Shown one piece after another: positions 17,038 through 24,910 of a DNA stretch of 64,000 nt. The position numbers and the translations under genes are program-made. The notes beneath the pieces are model-generated. The model was given only the letters and a program-made list of their open reading frames with translations, ran no database searches and was not told the origin of the DNA. Origin of the DNA: Solwaraspora sp. WMMD1047 (GTDB lineage: Bacteria > Actinomycetota > Actinomycetes > Mycobacteriales > Micromonosporaceae); assembly GCF_029626155.1 (NCBI RefSeq), contig NZ_JARUBL010000001.1:5436501-5500500 (forward strand), in the 5' to 3' direction. How positions within the stretch are numbered: the stretch's first letter is position 1; the number at the start of each line of letters is the position of its first letter.

Positions 17038-17246
17038 TTCCACCAGTCCTCCCCAAGTTGGTCATCGAGGTCGCTCATGATGCCTCGCGCGGTATGTTCG
17101 TTGATTTCCCTGTGTCGGGGTATGACGATCTTCTCGCCGCCGCACCTGAAGATCGAGTGACTACCGCCTTCCCGAAGCAGCACGAATTCTTTGCCCGCCT
17201 TGGCTGCCGCTGCACCGATCTTCTTGATGAGGTCGACCCGCTTCAT
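17034..17246 (-). CDS. hicA: HicA-type mRNA interferase toxin
   Basis: 70 aa, normal length for HicA. The catalytic His is His30 in LLREGGSHSIFRCGGEKIVIP, followed by RHREINEHTARGIMSDL, all typical of the HicA/YcfA double-stranded-RNA-binding-like fold. The toxin cleaves mRNA independently of ribosomes when not bound by HicB. No obvious Shine-Dalgarno precedes the ATG. An AT-rich promoter/operator stretch lies upstream (17247-17317). Confidence 0.88.
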   Translation of the reverse strand: MKRVDLIKKIGAAAAKAGKEFVLLREGGSHSIFRCGGEKIVIPRHREINEHTARGIMSDLDDQLGEDWWK

Positions 17247-17267
17247 GGACTCTAGCCTAGTCTGCTA

Positions 17268-17317
17268 GATAGATCAAGTAAAATCAACTAGACTGCGACG
17301 CTGATCAGGATAGATCA
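17268..17317. promoter_or_regulatory. Repeated GATAGATCA sites upstream of hicAB
   Basis: GATAGATCA occurs at 17268-17276 and 17309-17317, 41 bp apart, about four helical turns, in an unusually AT-rich stretch upstream of hicA. CTAGTCTG and CTAGACTG half-repeats flank the first copy. This is a plausible HicB operator region with the hicAB promoter inside. Confidence 0.4.
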
Positions 17318-17375
17318 TCCATCCACCGACGTGCTCTCATCGGCATGTGCGCGCCTGGATTGTAGAGTCGGCTCG

Positions 17376-17510
17376 GTGGACCGACCGAGCGATGAGGCGC
17401 AGCGTAGTCAAGGGGATTGGTACTCGGTGCGGTGCGTGTTCCGGGTGGGCGCGGGCGGAGCGAGTCAGTTGTATGAGGAGCGGCTGACGCTGTGGCATGC
17501 GGCGGGCTTC
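17376..17510 (+). pseudogene. Truncated DUF4288 gene (5' part only)
   Basis: From GTG 17376 one frame reads VDRPSDEAQRSQGDWYSVRC, then VFRVGAGG...QLYEERLTLWHAAGFS. WYSVRCVFR...YEER(V/I)TLW is the hallmark of DUF4288, normally about 100 residues. After about residue 44 the frame loses the family sequence and runs antisense-like through the next gene. The 5' half of a DUF4288 gene thus appears joined at about 17505 to the radical SAM gene, a deletion or recombination scar. Confidence 0.5.
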
Positions 17511-18315
17511 TCCCTTGGAGGTGACGGTGGAGACGTCTCGGCGCTGCGACCGCCGTTGCCCGTGGTGCCGCAACAGCGGGCCCGGCGGACGCCGCCACCA
17601 GGACCTGATGGAGCTCGGGCTGTTCCAGCGGATCGTCGACGAGCTGGGCCAGCTCGGCTACGCCGGCGACCTGACCATCCACAACAGCCACGACCCGCTG
17701 CTCAACCGCCGTCTCCACGACGAGATCCGGTACGTGCGTACGGCCGCGCCCGCCGCCCGGCCGGCGATCCACAGCACCGGCGAGCTGCTGGACCACGCCC
17801 GGCTCCGGCGCCTGGTCCGGAGCGGGCTCGGCTACCTGCGGATCACCCGCCACCCCCGGTACGCCGACACGCCGCCCGCCTACGCCGCAGTCCAGGCATG
17901 GCTGCGCCGCACCGGGCTGCTGCCCCGCTACGACTGGCGCTACCAGCCCGTCCGGCACGGCCTGGCGGCGGTGGTCGACCTGGACGGGTGCCGGGTCGAG
18001 ATGATCTCGCCAGGCACCCACGACAGCCGGCCCGGCCGGTGGCGCGCACCGGCCGCGCCCCGCCCGAGGACCGCGCCGTGCCTGCTGACCGCCACCACCG
18101 CCGTCATCGACTTCCACGGCCGGCTGACCATGTGCCGCCACGTCAACCCCAGGATCCCGGCGTACGCCCAGTATCTGGTCGGGGACCTGCGGACCGCGAC
18201 CTTCGCCGGGCTATGGGAGTCTCCGCGGATGGTGGCCTACCGGGCCGCGCACGCCCGCGCCGACTGGACCCACTCCCCCATCTGCGCCGCCTGCGCCCAC
18301 GGGCCGACCGGCTGA
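17497..18315 (+). CDS. Radical SAM protein
   Basis: 272 aa. The 4Fe-4S/SAM motif is Cys17-x3-Cys21-x2-Cys24 in TSRRCDRRCPWCRNS, at the start of a TIM-like barrel. A C-terminal Cys cluster (MCRH ... PICAACAHG) may bind a second cluster, SPASM/Twitch style. The plausible strands LTIHNSHDPLLN and YLRITRHPRY fit the fold. The ATG 17497 start has no well-placed RBS and lies inside the truncated DUF4288 frame; TTG/GTG codons at 17515/17521 are alternatives. The gene may have lost its native promoter at this junction. Substrate unknown; no peptide precursor gene seen nearby. Confidence 0.75.
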   Translation: MRRASPLEVTVETSRRCDRRCPWCRNSGPGGRRHQDLMELGLFQRIVDELGQLGYAGDLTIHNSHDPLLNRRLHDEIRYVRTAAPAARPAIHSTGELLDHARLRRLVRSGLGYLRITRHPRYADTPPAYAAVQAWLRRTGLLPRYDWRYQPVRHGLAAVVDLDGCRVEMISPGTHDSRPGRWRAPAAPRPRTAPCLLTATTAVIDFHGRLTMCRHVNPRIPAYAQYLVGDLRTATFAGLWESPRMVAYRAAHARADWTHSPICAACAHGPTG

Positions 18316-18391
18316 CAACCGGGCGGACACGGTCGGGGCGAGCACTAGGATGACCCGATGGTCGCCCGCGACGATCCGGAGGAGAAGGTCG

Positions 18392-18760
18392 ATGACTGAC
18401 GCCGACGACGTTCGTCGGCTGGCGCTGGCGCTGCCGGACGTGGTCGAGATCGACAGCGAAGGCTTCGACTTCCGGGTGGCCGGCAAGGGATTCGTCTGGT
18501 CCTATCCCGAGCGCGTGCCCGGTCAGCCGCGCCGGATCCGCACCGACATCGCGGTGCTCTACGTCGGCGACGAGGCCGAGAAGCAGGCGCTGCTGCTGGG
18601 CGAGCCGGAGCTGTTCTTCACCACCCCGGCGTACGACGGCATGCCCCTGGTGATGGTGCGGCTGGCGCAGGTGGATCTGGGTCGGCTCACCGAGCTCGTC
18701 ACGGACGCCTGGCGGATGCGCGCGCCCGATTCGCTGGTCGGCGACCAGGCCGGCGGATAA
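18392..18760 (+). CDS. MmcQ/YjbR family protein
   Basis: 122 aa from ATG 18392, preceded by GGAGGAGAAGG. The pattern VRRLALALPDVVEID...GKGFVWSYPER...ELFFTTPAYDGMPLVMVRLAQVDLGRLTELVTDAWRMRAP matches the small CyaY-like-fold YjbR family, annotated as DNA-binding in some members. Function is otherwise unclear. It is an isolated gene. Confidence 0.8.
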   Translation: MTDADDVRRLALALPDVVEIDSEGFDFRVAGKGFVWSYPERVPGQPRRIRTDIAVLYVGDEAEKQALLLGEPELFFTTPAYDGMPLVMVRLAQVDLGRLTELVTDAWRMRAPDSLVGDQAGG

Positions 18761-18832
18761 CCGCCGCGCGGGGCCACCGCCCGACCAGGTCGACGACGAC
18801 GACGGCGCCGACCTGGCCGGACGGACCGACCG

Positions 18833-20092
18833 CTACCGGCCGACGCGCAGGTCGAGCCAGACCAGCCGGTGGTCGGAGCTGGGGAACGGGAACGTGCCGG
18901 TGAGCCGGGACAGCGGGTCGTCGGCGGTGGGCCAGAACACGCCGCTGCCGCGCACCGGGAGCCGGCGCGAGGGCAGCACGTAGTCGGCACGGACGTTGCC
19001 GGGGCCGGGCACGTCGGCGAAGTCCGCCGTGTCGTACGCCGGGTCGCTGCGGTGGGTGGCGTTGGCGCCGCCCTGCGCCGCGGCGGCCTCGACGGCGCCG
19101 GCGCTGGACGGGGTCGACCGGGCGTTCACCCAGGGGCTCTCCAACAACTGCTGGGCCGCGCCGGGAATGCTGTCGCCGTCGAGCGGGTCGGAGTTCAGGT
19201 CGCCGGCGATCACGAACGCCGATCCCGGCCGCAGCCCTCCCCGGCCGCCCCGGTCGTCGTAGATGTAGCGGCCGGCGCCGGGGCGCACATAGTCGGCCCA
19301 GAACCGGATCTCGTCGAAGTTGCGCCGCCCGTTGCGGTCCTCCGGCCCGTCGAAGACCGGCGGGGTGGGATGGCTGACCAGGAAGTGCACGGTCTGGCGC
19401 CCGATCCGCACCGGCAGGTCCCAGTGACTCTTCGACGACAGCCGGACCCGCCGCAGCTCCTGGGGTGAGTACCAGTCGGCGGGGGCGACGGTGGCCGGGT
19501 CGTCGGGCAGCAGCGCACCGGGCATGTCCTTCCAGCGGAACTTCTGGAAAGTCCGGATTTCCCGGTGGTCGATCGGGTAACGGGAGTAGACGACCATGCC
19601 GTACTGGCCGGGGAAGGCGCCGAAGCCGAGCGCGTCGTCGCCGTACCCGGGGGCGCCCGGTTCGGTGACCACCGCGCCGTCGTTGTTCAGGTCGAAGCCG
19701 GAGGCGACACCGGTGTTGCTGGGAGCGATGAACCGGTACGGGTAGCGGATCGGCGTCGCCCCGTTGCGGCCGACGGACAGGTAGTTGTCCTGGAACAGCT
19801 TCGCCGCCAGCGGGTCGTAGTCGAACTCGTTGACCAGCAGCACGTCCGGGCGGGTGCGCTGCACGATCTCGGCGATCACCCCGGCCTGCGCGTTGTCTGG
19901 TGTGGACAGATCGGCGCGCAGCGCGCCGGCCGTGCCCCGGTTCAGCGAGGCGTTGAAGGTGGCGAACCGGACCTCGCCGCCGCCGTGCGCGGCGGCCGGC
20001 GCCGACGCGGCGGGGATCGCGGCCAGGGTCACCGCCGCGGCGAGCAGAGCCCGGGCACCGACCCGTCGGACCCGCCTGATTGTCAAGGACAT
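18833..20092 (-). CDS. Secreted endonuclease/exonuclease/phosphatase-fold protein
   Basis: 419 aa. The signal peptide (residues 1-~36: RRVGARALLAAAVTLAAIPAASAPAAAH) is followed by the EEP fold: Asn47 in RFATFNASLNRG, metal-binding Glu89 in LLVNEFD, GDLNSDP in the centre and SDHRLVWLD at the C-terminus. These are the standard DNase I/phosphatase superfamily residues. Exported actinobacterial members are annotated as endonucleases or phosphodiesterases, and the exact substrate cannot be read from sequence. RBS GGAGGAAGC precedes the ATG. Confidence 0.85.
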   Translation of the reverse strand: MSLTIRRVRRVGARALLAAAVTLAAIPAASAPAAAHGGGEVRFATFNASLNRGTAGALRADLSTPDNAQAGVIAEIVQRTRPDVLLVNEFDYDPLAAKLFQDNYLSVGRNGATPIRYPYRFIAPSNTGVASGFDLNNDGAVVTEPGAPGYGDDALGFGAFPGQYGMVVYSRYPIDHREIRTFQKFRWKDMPGALLPDDPATVAPADWYSPQELRRVRLSSKSHWDLPVRIGRQTVHFLVSHPTPPVFDGPEDRNGRRNFDEIRFWADYVRPGAGRYIYDDRGGRGGLRPGSAFVIAGDLNSDPLDGDSIPGAAQQLLESPWVNARSTPSSAGAVEAAAAQGGANATHRSDPAYDTADFADVPGPGNVRADYVLPSRRLPVRGSGVFWPTADDPLSRLTGTFPFPSSDHRLVWLDLRVGR

Positions 20093-20252
20093 GCTTCCTC
20101 CTGCCAGCTCCGCCGGCCGCGGTCACGCCCCCGGCCGGTGCGACCACGTGGGGACGCCGCACCATCATCGACGTCGACACGGTACGGGTGAGTCCTACCC
20201 TGGTACGCCGACGATCCGGCGGCGCTGACGTGAACTCCGGAAGACGTGTCGC

Positions 20253-21680
20253 TCAGGCGGTCAGCGCGATGTACTTCTCCTCCAGGAACTCTGCGATGCC
20301 GTCGAAGCCGCCCTCCCGGCCGAGGCCGCTCTGCTTGACCCCGCCGAACGGGGCGGCCGGGTCGCTGACGACGCCACGGTTGACGGCCACCATCCCGCTC
20401 TCCAGGCGGCGGGCGACGGCGATCGCCTCGCGTTCCTCGCCGAAGACGTACGCCATCAGGCCGAAGATGGTGTCGTTGGCCATCGCGACCGCGTCGTCGA
20501 CGTCGTCGAAGCTGACCACGGCCGTCACCGGGCCGAAGATCTCGGTGCCGGTGATGGTCGAGCCGTGCGCGACGCCGGTGAGCAGCGTGGCGTCGTAGAA
20601 CGCCCCGTCGGCGGACGCCTGCCCGCCGCGCCGCAGCGTGGCGCCGTCCGCCAGCGCCGTCTCGACCAGGCGGGCCACCTTGTCGCGCTCCGCCACCGAG
20701 ACCAGGGCGCCGAGGTCGTTCGCGCGGTCGAGGCCGGGGCCGACGGTCAGCGCGCCGAGGGCGGCGTCCATCCGGGCGACGAACTCGTCGTGCAGGCTGC
20801 GGTGCACGTAGAAGCGGTTGGCCGAGGTGCAGGCGGAGCCGCCGTTGCGCATCTTGGCGATCATCGCGCCGGCCACCGCCTGGTCCAGGTCCGCGCCGGG
20901 CAGCACGATGAACGGGGCGTTGCCGCCGAGCTCCATCGAGGTGCTGACCACGGTGTCGGCGCAGGCGTGCAGGAGTTCCCGGCCGACCTCGGTGGAGCCG
21001 GTGAAGGAGAGCTTGCGGACCTCGGGACGGTCGATCATCAGCTGCACCAGCGGACCGGTCGGCACCGGGGTCACCAGGTTCACCACGCCGGCCGGCGTCC
21101 CGGCGCGGGCCAGCGCGTCGACGATGTAGGCGGCGGTGAGCGGGGTCTCCCGGGCCGGCTTGAGGACCGTCGTGCAGCCGGCGGCCAGGGCCGGGGCGAG
21201 TTTGCGGGTCGCCATCGCCGCCGGGAAGTTCCAGGGGGTGATGAGCAGGGACACCCCGATCGGCTGCCGGTCGACGATGATGCGCTTGTCGCCGGCCGGC
21301 GAGAGCCGGTAGTCGCCGGGAATCCGTACCGCCTCCTCGGCGAACCAGCGGAAGAACTCGGTCGCGTAGCTCGCCTCGGCGCGGGCGTCCGGCCAGGCTT
21401 TGCCGTTCTCCCGCACGATCACCTCGGCGAGCTGCTCGACCTCGGCGGTGAGCAGTTCGTACGCCCGGCGTAGCAGTTCGCCGCGCTCGCGCGGGGCGGT
21501 GGCCGCCCAGCCCGGCTGGGCGGCCGCCGCGGCGTCGACGGCGGCCAGGCAGTCCGCCTCGGTGGCGACCGCGAACCGGGCGACGACCGACAGGTCGGCG
21601 GGGTCGATCACGTCGAAGCGGCGGCCGTCCGAACCGGGCCGCCACCGGCCGTCGATGAACAGGTCGGCGTGCAGGGTCAT
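20253..21680 (-). CDS. NAD(P)-dependent aldehyde dehydrogenase
   Basis: 475 aa, full length. Key residues are Glu250 in SMELGGNAP and the catalytic Cys284 in GGSACTSANRF; the cofactor loop is LSFTGSTEVG and the Asn of TPWNFP is present. The GSACTSANRF context resembles the succinate-semialdehyde/benzaldehyde dehydrogenase branch. It oxidises an aldehyde to an acid, presumably the product of the SDR encoded 15 bp upstream in the same operon. RBS AAGGAG. It forms the left edge of the catabolic island and is likely regulated from the palindrome at 22493. Confidence 0.92.
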   Translation of the reverse strand: MTLHADLFIDGRWRPGSDGRRFDVIDPADLSVVARFAVATEADCLAAVDAAAAAQPGWAATAPRERGELLRRAYELLTAEVEQLAEVIVRENGKAWPDARAEASYATEFFRWFAEEAVRIPGDYRLSPAGDKRIIVDRQPIGVSLLITPWNFPAAMATRKLAPALAAGCTTVLKPARETPLTAAYIVDALARAGTPAGVVNLVTPVPTGPLVQLMIDRPEVRKLSFTGSTEVGRELLHACADTVVSTSMELGGNAPFIVLPGADLDQAVAGAMIAKMRNGGSACTSANRFYVHRSLHDEFVARMDAALGALTVGPGLDRANDLGALVSVAERDKVARLVETALADGATLRRGGQASADGAFYDATLLTGVAHGSTITGTEIFGPVTAVVSFDDVDDAVAMANDTIFGLMAYVFGEEREAIAVARRLESGMVAVNRGVVSDPAAPFGGVKQSGLGREGGFDGIAEFLEEKYIALTA

Positions 21681-21695
21681 GGGTGTGCTCCTTTG

Positions 21696-22445
21696 TCAGG
21701 CGAGGAAGCCGCCGTCGACCGGCAGCACCACTCCGCTGAGGTGACTCGCCCGGTCGCTGAGCAGGAAGGACGCCACCGCGCCGACCTCCGCGCCGGTGCC
21801 GGCCTTGCGCAGCGGGGTGGCCGCGATGCGGGCCTCGACGCCGCCGGGGATCGCCCGCCGGGTGTGGTCGAGCATCGGCGACTCGGTCGGTCCGGGCGCG
21901 ATCGCGTTCACCCGGATGCCGAGCGGGCCGAAGTCGTGCGCGGCGGTCCGGGTCAGGCCGATGACGGCGTGCTTGCTGGCCTGGTACGCCCCCATGCCGG
22001 AGCTGCCGCGCAGGCCGCCGATGCTGCTCAGGGTGACGATCGAGCCGCCGGACCGCATGACCCGGACCTGTTCGCGAAGGCATAGCCAGGTGCCCTTCAC
22101 GTTCACCGCCATGATCCGGTCGAAGTCCTCCTCCGGCACCTCGTCGAGGCGGCCGCTCTGCGGCATCGCCGCGTTGTTGACGGCCCCGTCCAGCTTCCCG
22201 AACCGCGCCACGGTCGCCTCGACGAAGCCCGCGACGTCGGCCGCCCGCGACACGTCCCCGGTCCGGTAGGCGACCTGGTGTCCCGCCTCCGCCAGCTCGG
22301 CGGCGACGGCCGCCAGCGGTTCGGTCCGGCGGGCGACGAGCATCAGCGTCGCCCCGTCGGCGGCGAGGACGCGGGCCGTGTCGGCGCCGATGCCGCTGCT
22401 CGCGCCGACGACGAGGATGATCTTCCCGGCCAGCGATGCCGTCAC
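21696..22445 (-). CDS. SDR family oxidoreductase
   Basis: 249 aa classical short-chain dehydrogenase starting with GTG (RBS GGGAGGG). The nucleotide motif is GASSGIG (residues 14-20), followed by NNAA near 90, catalytic Ser140/141, Tyr154 and Lys158 (YQASK), and the C-terminal PVDGGF. It is first in an operon with the aldehyde dehydrogenase, suggesting alcohol-to-aldehyde-to-acid oxidation. The start lies 50 bp from the shared 21-bp palindrome and diverges from the DUF6282 gene. Confidence 0.92.
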   Translation of the reverse strand: MTASLAGKIILVVGASSGIGADTARVLAADGATLMLVARRTEPLAAVAAELAEAGHQVAYRTGDVSRAADVAGFVEATVARFGKLDGAVNNAAMPQSGRLDEVPEEDFDRIMAVNVKGTWLCLREQVRVMRSGGSIVTLSSIGGLRGSSGMGAYQASKHAVIGLTRTAAHDFGPLGIRVNAIAPGPTESPMLDHTRRAIPGGVEARIAATPLRKAGTGAEVGAVASFLLSDRASHLSGVVLPVDGGFLA

Positions 22446-22492
22446 GAACCGCCCTCCCTGTCCGCCAGATATCCGGGGCCGGCGTTGAGTCT

Positions 22493-22513
22493 AGTGTCGT
22501 ACGGTCATACAAT
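22493..22513. promoter_or_regulatory. Island operator, site A
   Basis: One of five 21-bp sites of the form ATTGTANGA-N3-TCATACAAT. Here the right half TCATACAAT is perfect and the left half (AGTGTCGTA) is weak. It lies 6 bp before the GTG of the DUF6282 gene at 22520 and 47 bp before the divergent SDR gene. Confidence 0.6.
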
Positions 22514-22519
22514 TCAACG

Positions 22520-23455
22520 GTGCCCGACCAGCAACCTGACCTGTTCGTGGCCGCCCAGCCGGACGACTTCGGTCGCCTCCTGCGCGGCGCCGTCGACCTG
22601 CACGTACATGGCCAACCCGACCTCTCCACCGGGCTGCCGAACCGGGGCGCGGACGCCGCCGTGGCCCGGCTGGCGCACGCGTACGGGATGTCCGGCTGGG
22701 TCCTCAAGTCGCACCTCTGGGCCACCATGGACCGCGCCCGCGACGTGCGCCGGGCGCTCGCCGACACCACCTTCCAGGTGTACGGCAGCATCACCCTCAA
22801 TCCCCCGGTCGGCGGCCTGGAGCCGAGCGTGGTCGAGCTGGCGGCCGCCCACGGCGCCCGGGTGGTGTTCCTGCCGACCTGGGGCGCCGCCGCCGACGTG
22901 GCCCGCGGCGGATACATCTCGACACTGCTGGGCCGGGTCGCGCCCGCCTTCGACGAGTACGCCACCCGGTCGGCCATCTCGCTCTGCGACCCGAACGGAG
23001 CGCTCTCCGGACAGACCCGGGCGGTCATCGACGCCTGCCGGGCGCTCGGGCTCGCGCTGGCCACCGGCCACGCCTCGCCCGCCGAGAGCCGGGCCGTCGC
23101 CGCGTACTGCGCCGAGGTCGGCCAACGGCTGCTGATCACGCACCCACTGCACTACACGGCGGACCCGGCGCAACTGCGCGAATTCGTCGGCATGGGCGCG
23201 TACCTTGAGTTCTGCAACGCCCCGCTGGTGCACCCGGACGGGCACCTGCGCATCCGGGACGTGCACGAGGCGCTGGCCGCCGTCGGGCCGCAGCGGGTCG
23301 TCCTCACCACGGACGTCTTCTCCCGCTGGGTGCCGCCCGAACCGGAGTGCCTGCGGATGTTCGTCGAGCAGCTCGCCTACCTCGGCTGGACGGCCGAGCA
23401 GATCACCACGATGGTTTCCACAAATCCCCGCGCCTTCCTGGGAGAACCGGCATGA
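22520..23455 (+). CDS. DUF6282 family putative metal-dependent hydrolase (copy 1)
   Basis: 312 aa from GTG 22520. I recognise the family as DUF6282. Its conserved residues look like an amidohydrolase/PHP metal site: His28 and His30 (AVDLHVHGQP), a lysine-His pair (LKSHLW), GHAS, a THP (LLITHPLHY) and a late Asp (TTDVFS). No activity is established that I know of. The gene overlaps the downstream carboxymuconolactone-decarboxylase-like gene (ATGA at 23452) and starts an operon also holding a lactonase-like enzyme and a GH1 glycosidase. A paralogue is at 38394. Confidence 0.7.
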   Translation: MPDQQPDLFVAAQPDDFGRLLRGAVDLHVHGQPDLSTGLPNRGADAAVARLAHAYGMSGWVLKSHLWATMDRARDVRRALADTTFQVYGSITLNPPVGGLEPSVVELAAAHGARVVFLPTWGAAADVARGGYISTLLGRVAPAFDEYATRSAISLCDPNGALSGQTRAVIDACRALGLALATGHASPAESRAVAAYCAEVGQRLLITHPLHYTADPAQLREFVGMGAYLEFCNAPLVHPDGHLRIRDVHEALAAVGPQRVVLTTDVFSRWVPPEPECLRMFVEQLAYLGWTAEQITTMVSTNPRAFLGEPA

Positions 23456-24021
23456 GAGTCGAGCACGTCGATCCGACGCGGATGTCCGCGGGCCAGCGGG
23501 CCGTCTACGACCGGTACGCCAGCGGACCCCGGGCCACCCCCGACAACCCGTACGTGCTCGTCGACGCCGACGGACGGCTCCAGGGACCGCCGGCGATCTG
23601 GGTGCTCAGCGCCCAGTTCGGCCAGGCGCTGCAGCAGATCGGCACCGCTGTCCGGTTCGGCTCGCAGCTACCCACCCGGGCCTGCGAGATCGCCATCCTG
23701 CTGGTCGGCCACCACCACGACAGCCCCTTCGAGCTGTACGCACACCAACGCGCCGGGTTGGCCGCCGGCCTCACCGAGGCGGACCTGGCGGCGCTGGCCG
23801 CCGGCGCGGAGCCGGCGAACCTGTCGGAGCTGGAGTCGTGCGTCTGGCGGACCACCCGGGCGGTGCTGGACCGGGGCACCCTGGACGAGGCCGAGTTCCA
23901 CGCCGCCGCCGCCGTGCTCACCGAGGTCGGGCTCTTCGAGCTGGTCACCATCATCGGCTACTACACGATGGTGGCCTGGCAGCTCGCCGTCTTCGACGTG
24001 CAGCCGCCGGCCGCGTCGTGA
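23452..24021 (+). CDS. Carboxymuconolactone decarboxylase family protein
   Basis: 189 aa, AhpD-like fold. The conserved block is LPTRACEIAILLVGHHHDSPFELYAHQRAGLAAGLTEADLAAL, where the usual Cys-x-x-Cys of AhpD is absent and a His-rich HHHDSPFELYAH appears, as in CMD-type hydrolytic/decarboxylating members. ATGA overlap upstream and GTGA overlap downstream (24018) show tight translational coupling. It may act on a lactone or beta-keto acid intermediate, but the reaction is not established. Confidence 0.8.
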   Translation: MRVEHVDPTRMSAGQRAVYDRYASGPRATPDNPYVLVDADGRLQGPPAIWVLSAQFGQALQQIGTAVRFGSQLPTRACEIAILLVGHHHDSPFELYAHQRAGLAAGLTEADLAALAAGAEPANLSELESCVWRTTRAVLDRGTLDEAEFHAAAAVLTEVGLFELVTIIGYYTMVAWQLAVFDVQPPAAS

Positions 24022-24869
24022 ACTGGTCGATCTGGATCATCGAGTACGGCTACGTCGACCGCTTCCCGGCCAGCAACCTCTTCGCCGCCCAGCCCAACGA
24101 GGGACACCGGCGGATGCCGTACTGCTTCGGGCTGGTCCGGTCGGCGGACCGCTGCGTGCTCGTCGACACCGGCTTCGCCGACCCGGTGATCCACGAGCGG
24201 TTGACCGCCAAGTACGGCGACACCCGCTGGTGCGATCCGGTCGACGCCCTTGCCCGGGTCGGCGTCGCCGCCGAGCGGGTCGACACCGTCCTGCTGACCC
24301 ACAACCACTTCGACCACGCCGGCCGCCTCGACGGCTTCCCCGCCGCGCACGTCTGGATCCAGCGGCGGGAGATCGACGGCTACCTGGCCGCCGCCGCCCG
24401 GCCGGCCCGGTTCGAGTTCCTGACCCGGTCCTGCCAGGCCGACCTGCCGCAGCGGTTGGCGGCCCGGCCCGCCACCCTGGTCGACGGGGCCGCCGAGGTG
24501 GCGCCGGGCCTGCACCTGCGCCCGGCGTACGACACCCACACGGCCGGGTCGCAGCTCGTCACCGTCACCAACTCGGCGGACGGGACCTGGGTCTTCGCCG
24601 GGGACAACGTCTACAGCTACGAGAACGTCGAGGGCATCCGGGGCGACGGGGTGTTCGCGCCGATCGCGATGACCACCGGCAACGCGGCCAGCTGGCTCGA
24701 CCTGGCCGACGCCATGCTGACCGACGTCGGCGGGCAGAGCCGCCGGATCTTGCCGTTCCACGAGGCGGCGGTCTGGGACCGGTTCCCCTCGGCCACGTTC
24801 GACGACGGTCTACACGTGGCCGAGGTCTCGCTGGCCGGCGGCCACCCGAGCGCGCTGCCGGCGCCGTAG
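24018..24869 (+). CDS. Metallo-beta-lactamase-fold hydrolase, lactonase-like
   Basis: 283 aa from GTG 24018, which overlaps the upstream stop. Metal ligands are His95, His97, Asp99 and His100 (LLTHNHFDHAG), with a later Asp in FAGDNVYSYENVEG. Length and N-terminus (IEYGYVDRFPASNLF...CFGLVRSADRCVLVDTGF) resemble the N-acyl-homoserine-lactonase family. In this cluster it is better read as opening a lactone produced by the Baeyer-Villiger enzyme than as quorum quenching. That is inference. A paralogue lies at 39332. Confidence 0.85.
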   Translation: MNWSIWIIEYGYVDRFPASNLFAAQPNEGHRRMPYCFGLVRSADRCVLVDTGFADPVIHERLTAKYGDTRWCDPVDALARVGVAAERVDTVLLTHNHFDHAGRLDGFPAAHVWIQRREIDGYLAAAARPARFEFLTRSCQADLPQRLAARPATLVDGAAEVAPGLHLRPAYDTHTAGSQLVTVTNSADGTWVFAGDNVYSYENVEGIRGDGVFAPIAMTTGNAASWLDLADAMLTDVGGQSRRILPFHEAAVWDRFPSATFDDGLHVAEVSLAGGHPSALPAP

Positions 24870-24910
24870 CCGGGCGCCCCGCCCGGCTGGTTCGCAACTA
24901 GGCTGGCCGG

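Noticed and set aside
20083-23139. Minus-strand open frame of over 1000 codons across the ALDH and SDR genes
   Set aside because: It is a different frame of two clear genes on the same strand; the translation is Arg/Gly-rich with no domain.
24018-24869. Quorum-quenching AHL lactonase as the role of the MBL enzyme
   Set aside because: Family resemblance only; the operon context points to catabolism, and no signal-synthase or LuxR-type signal receptor gene is near.
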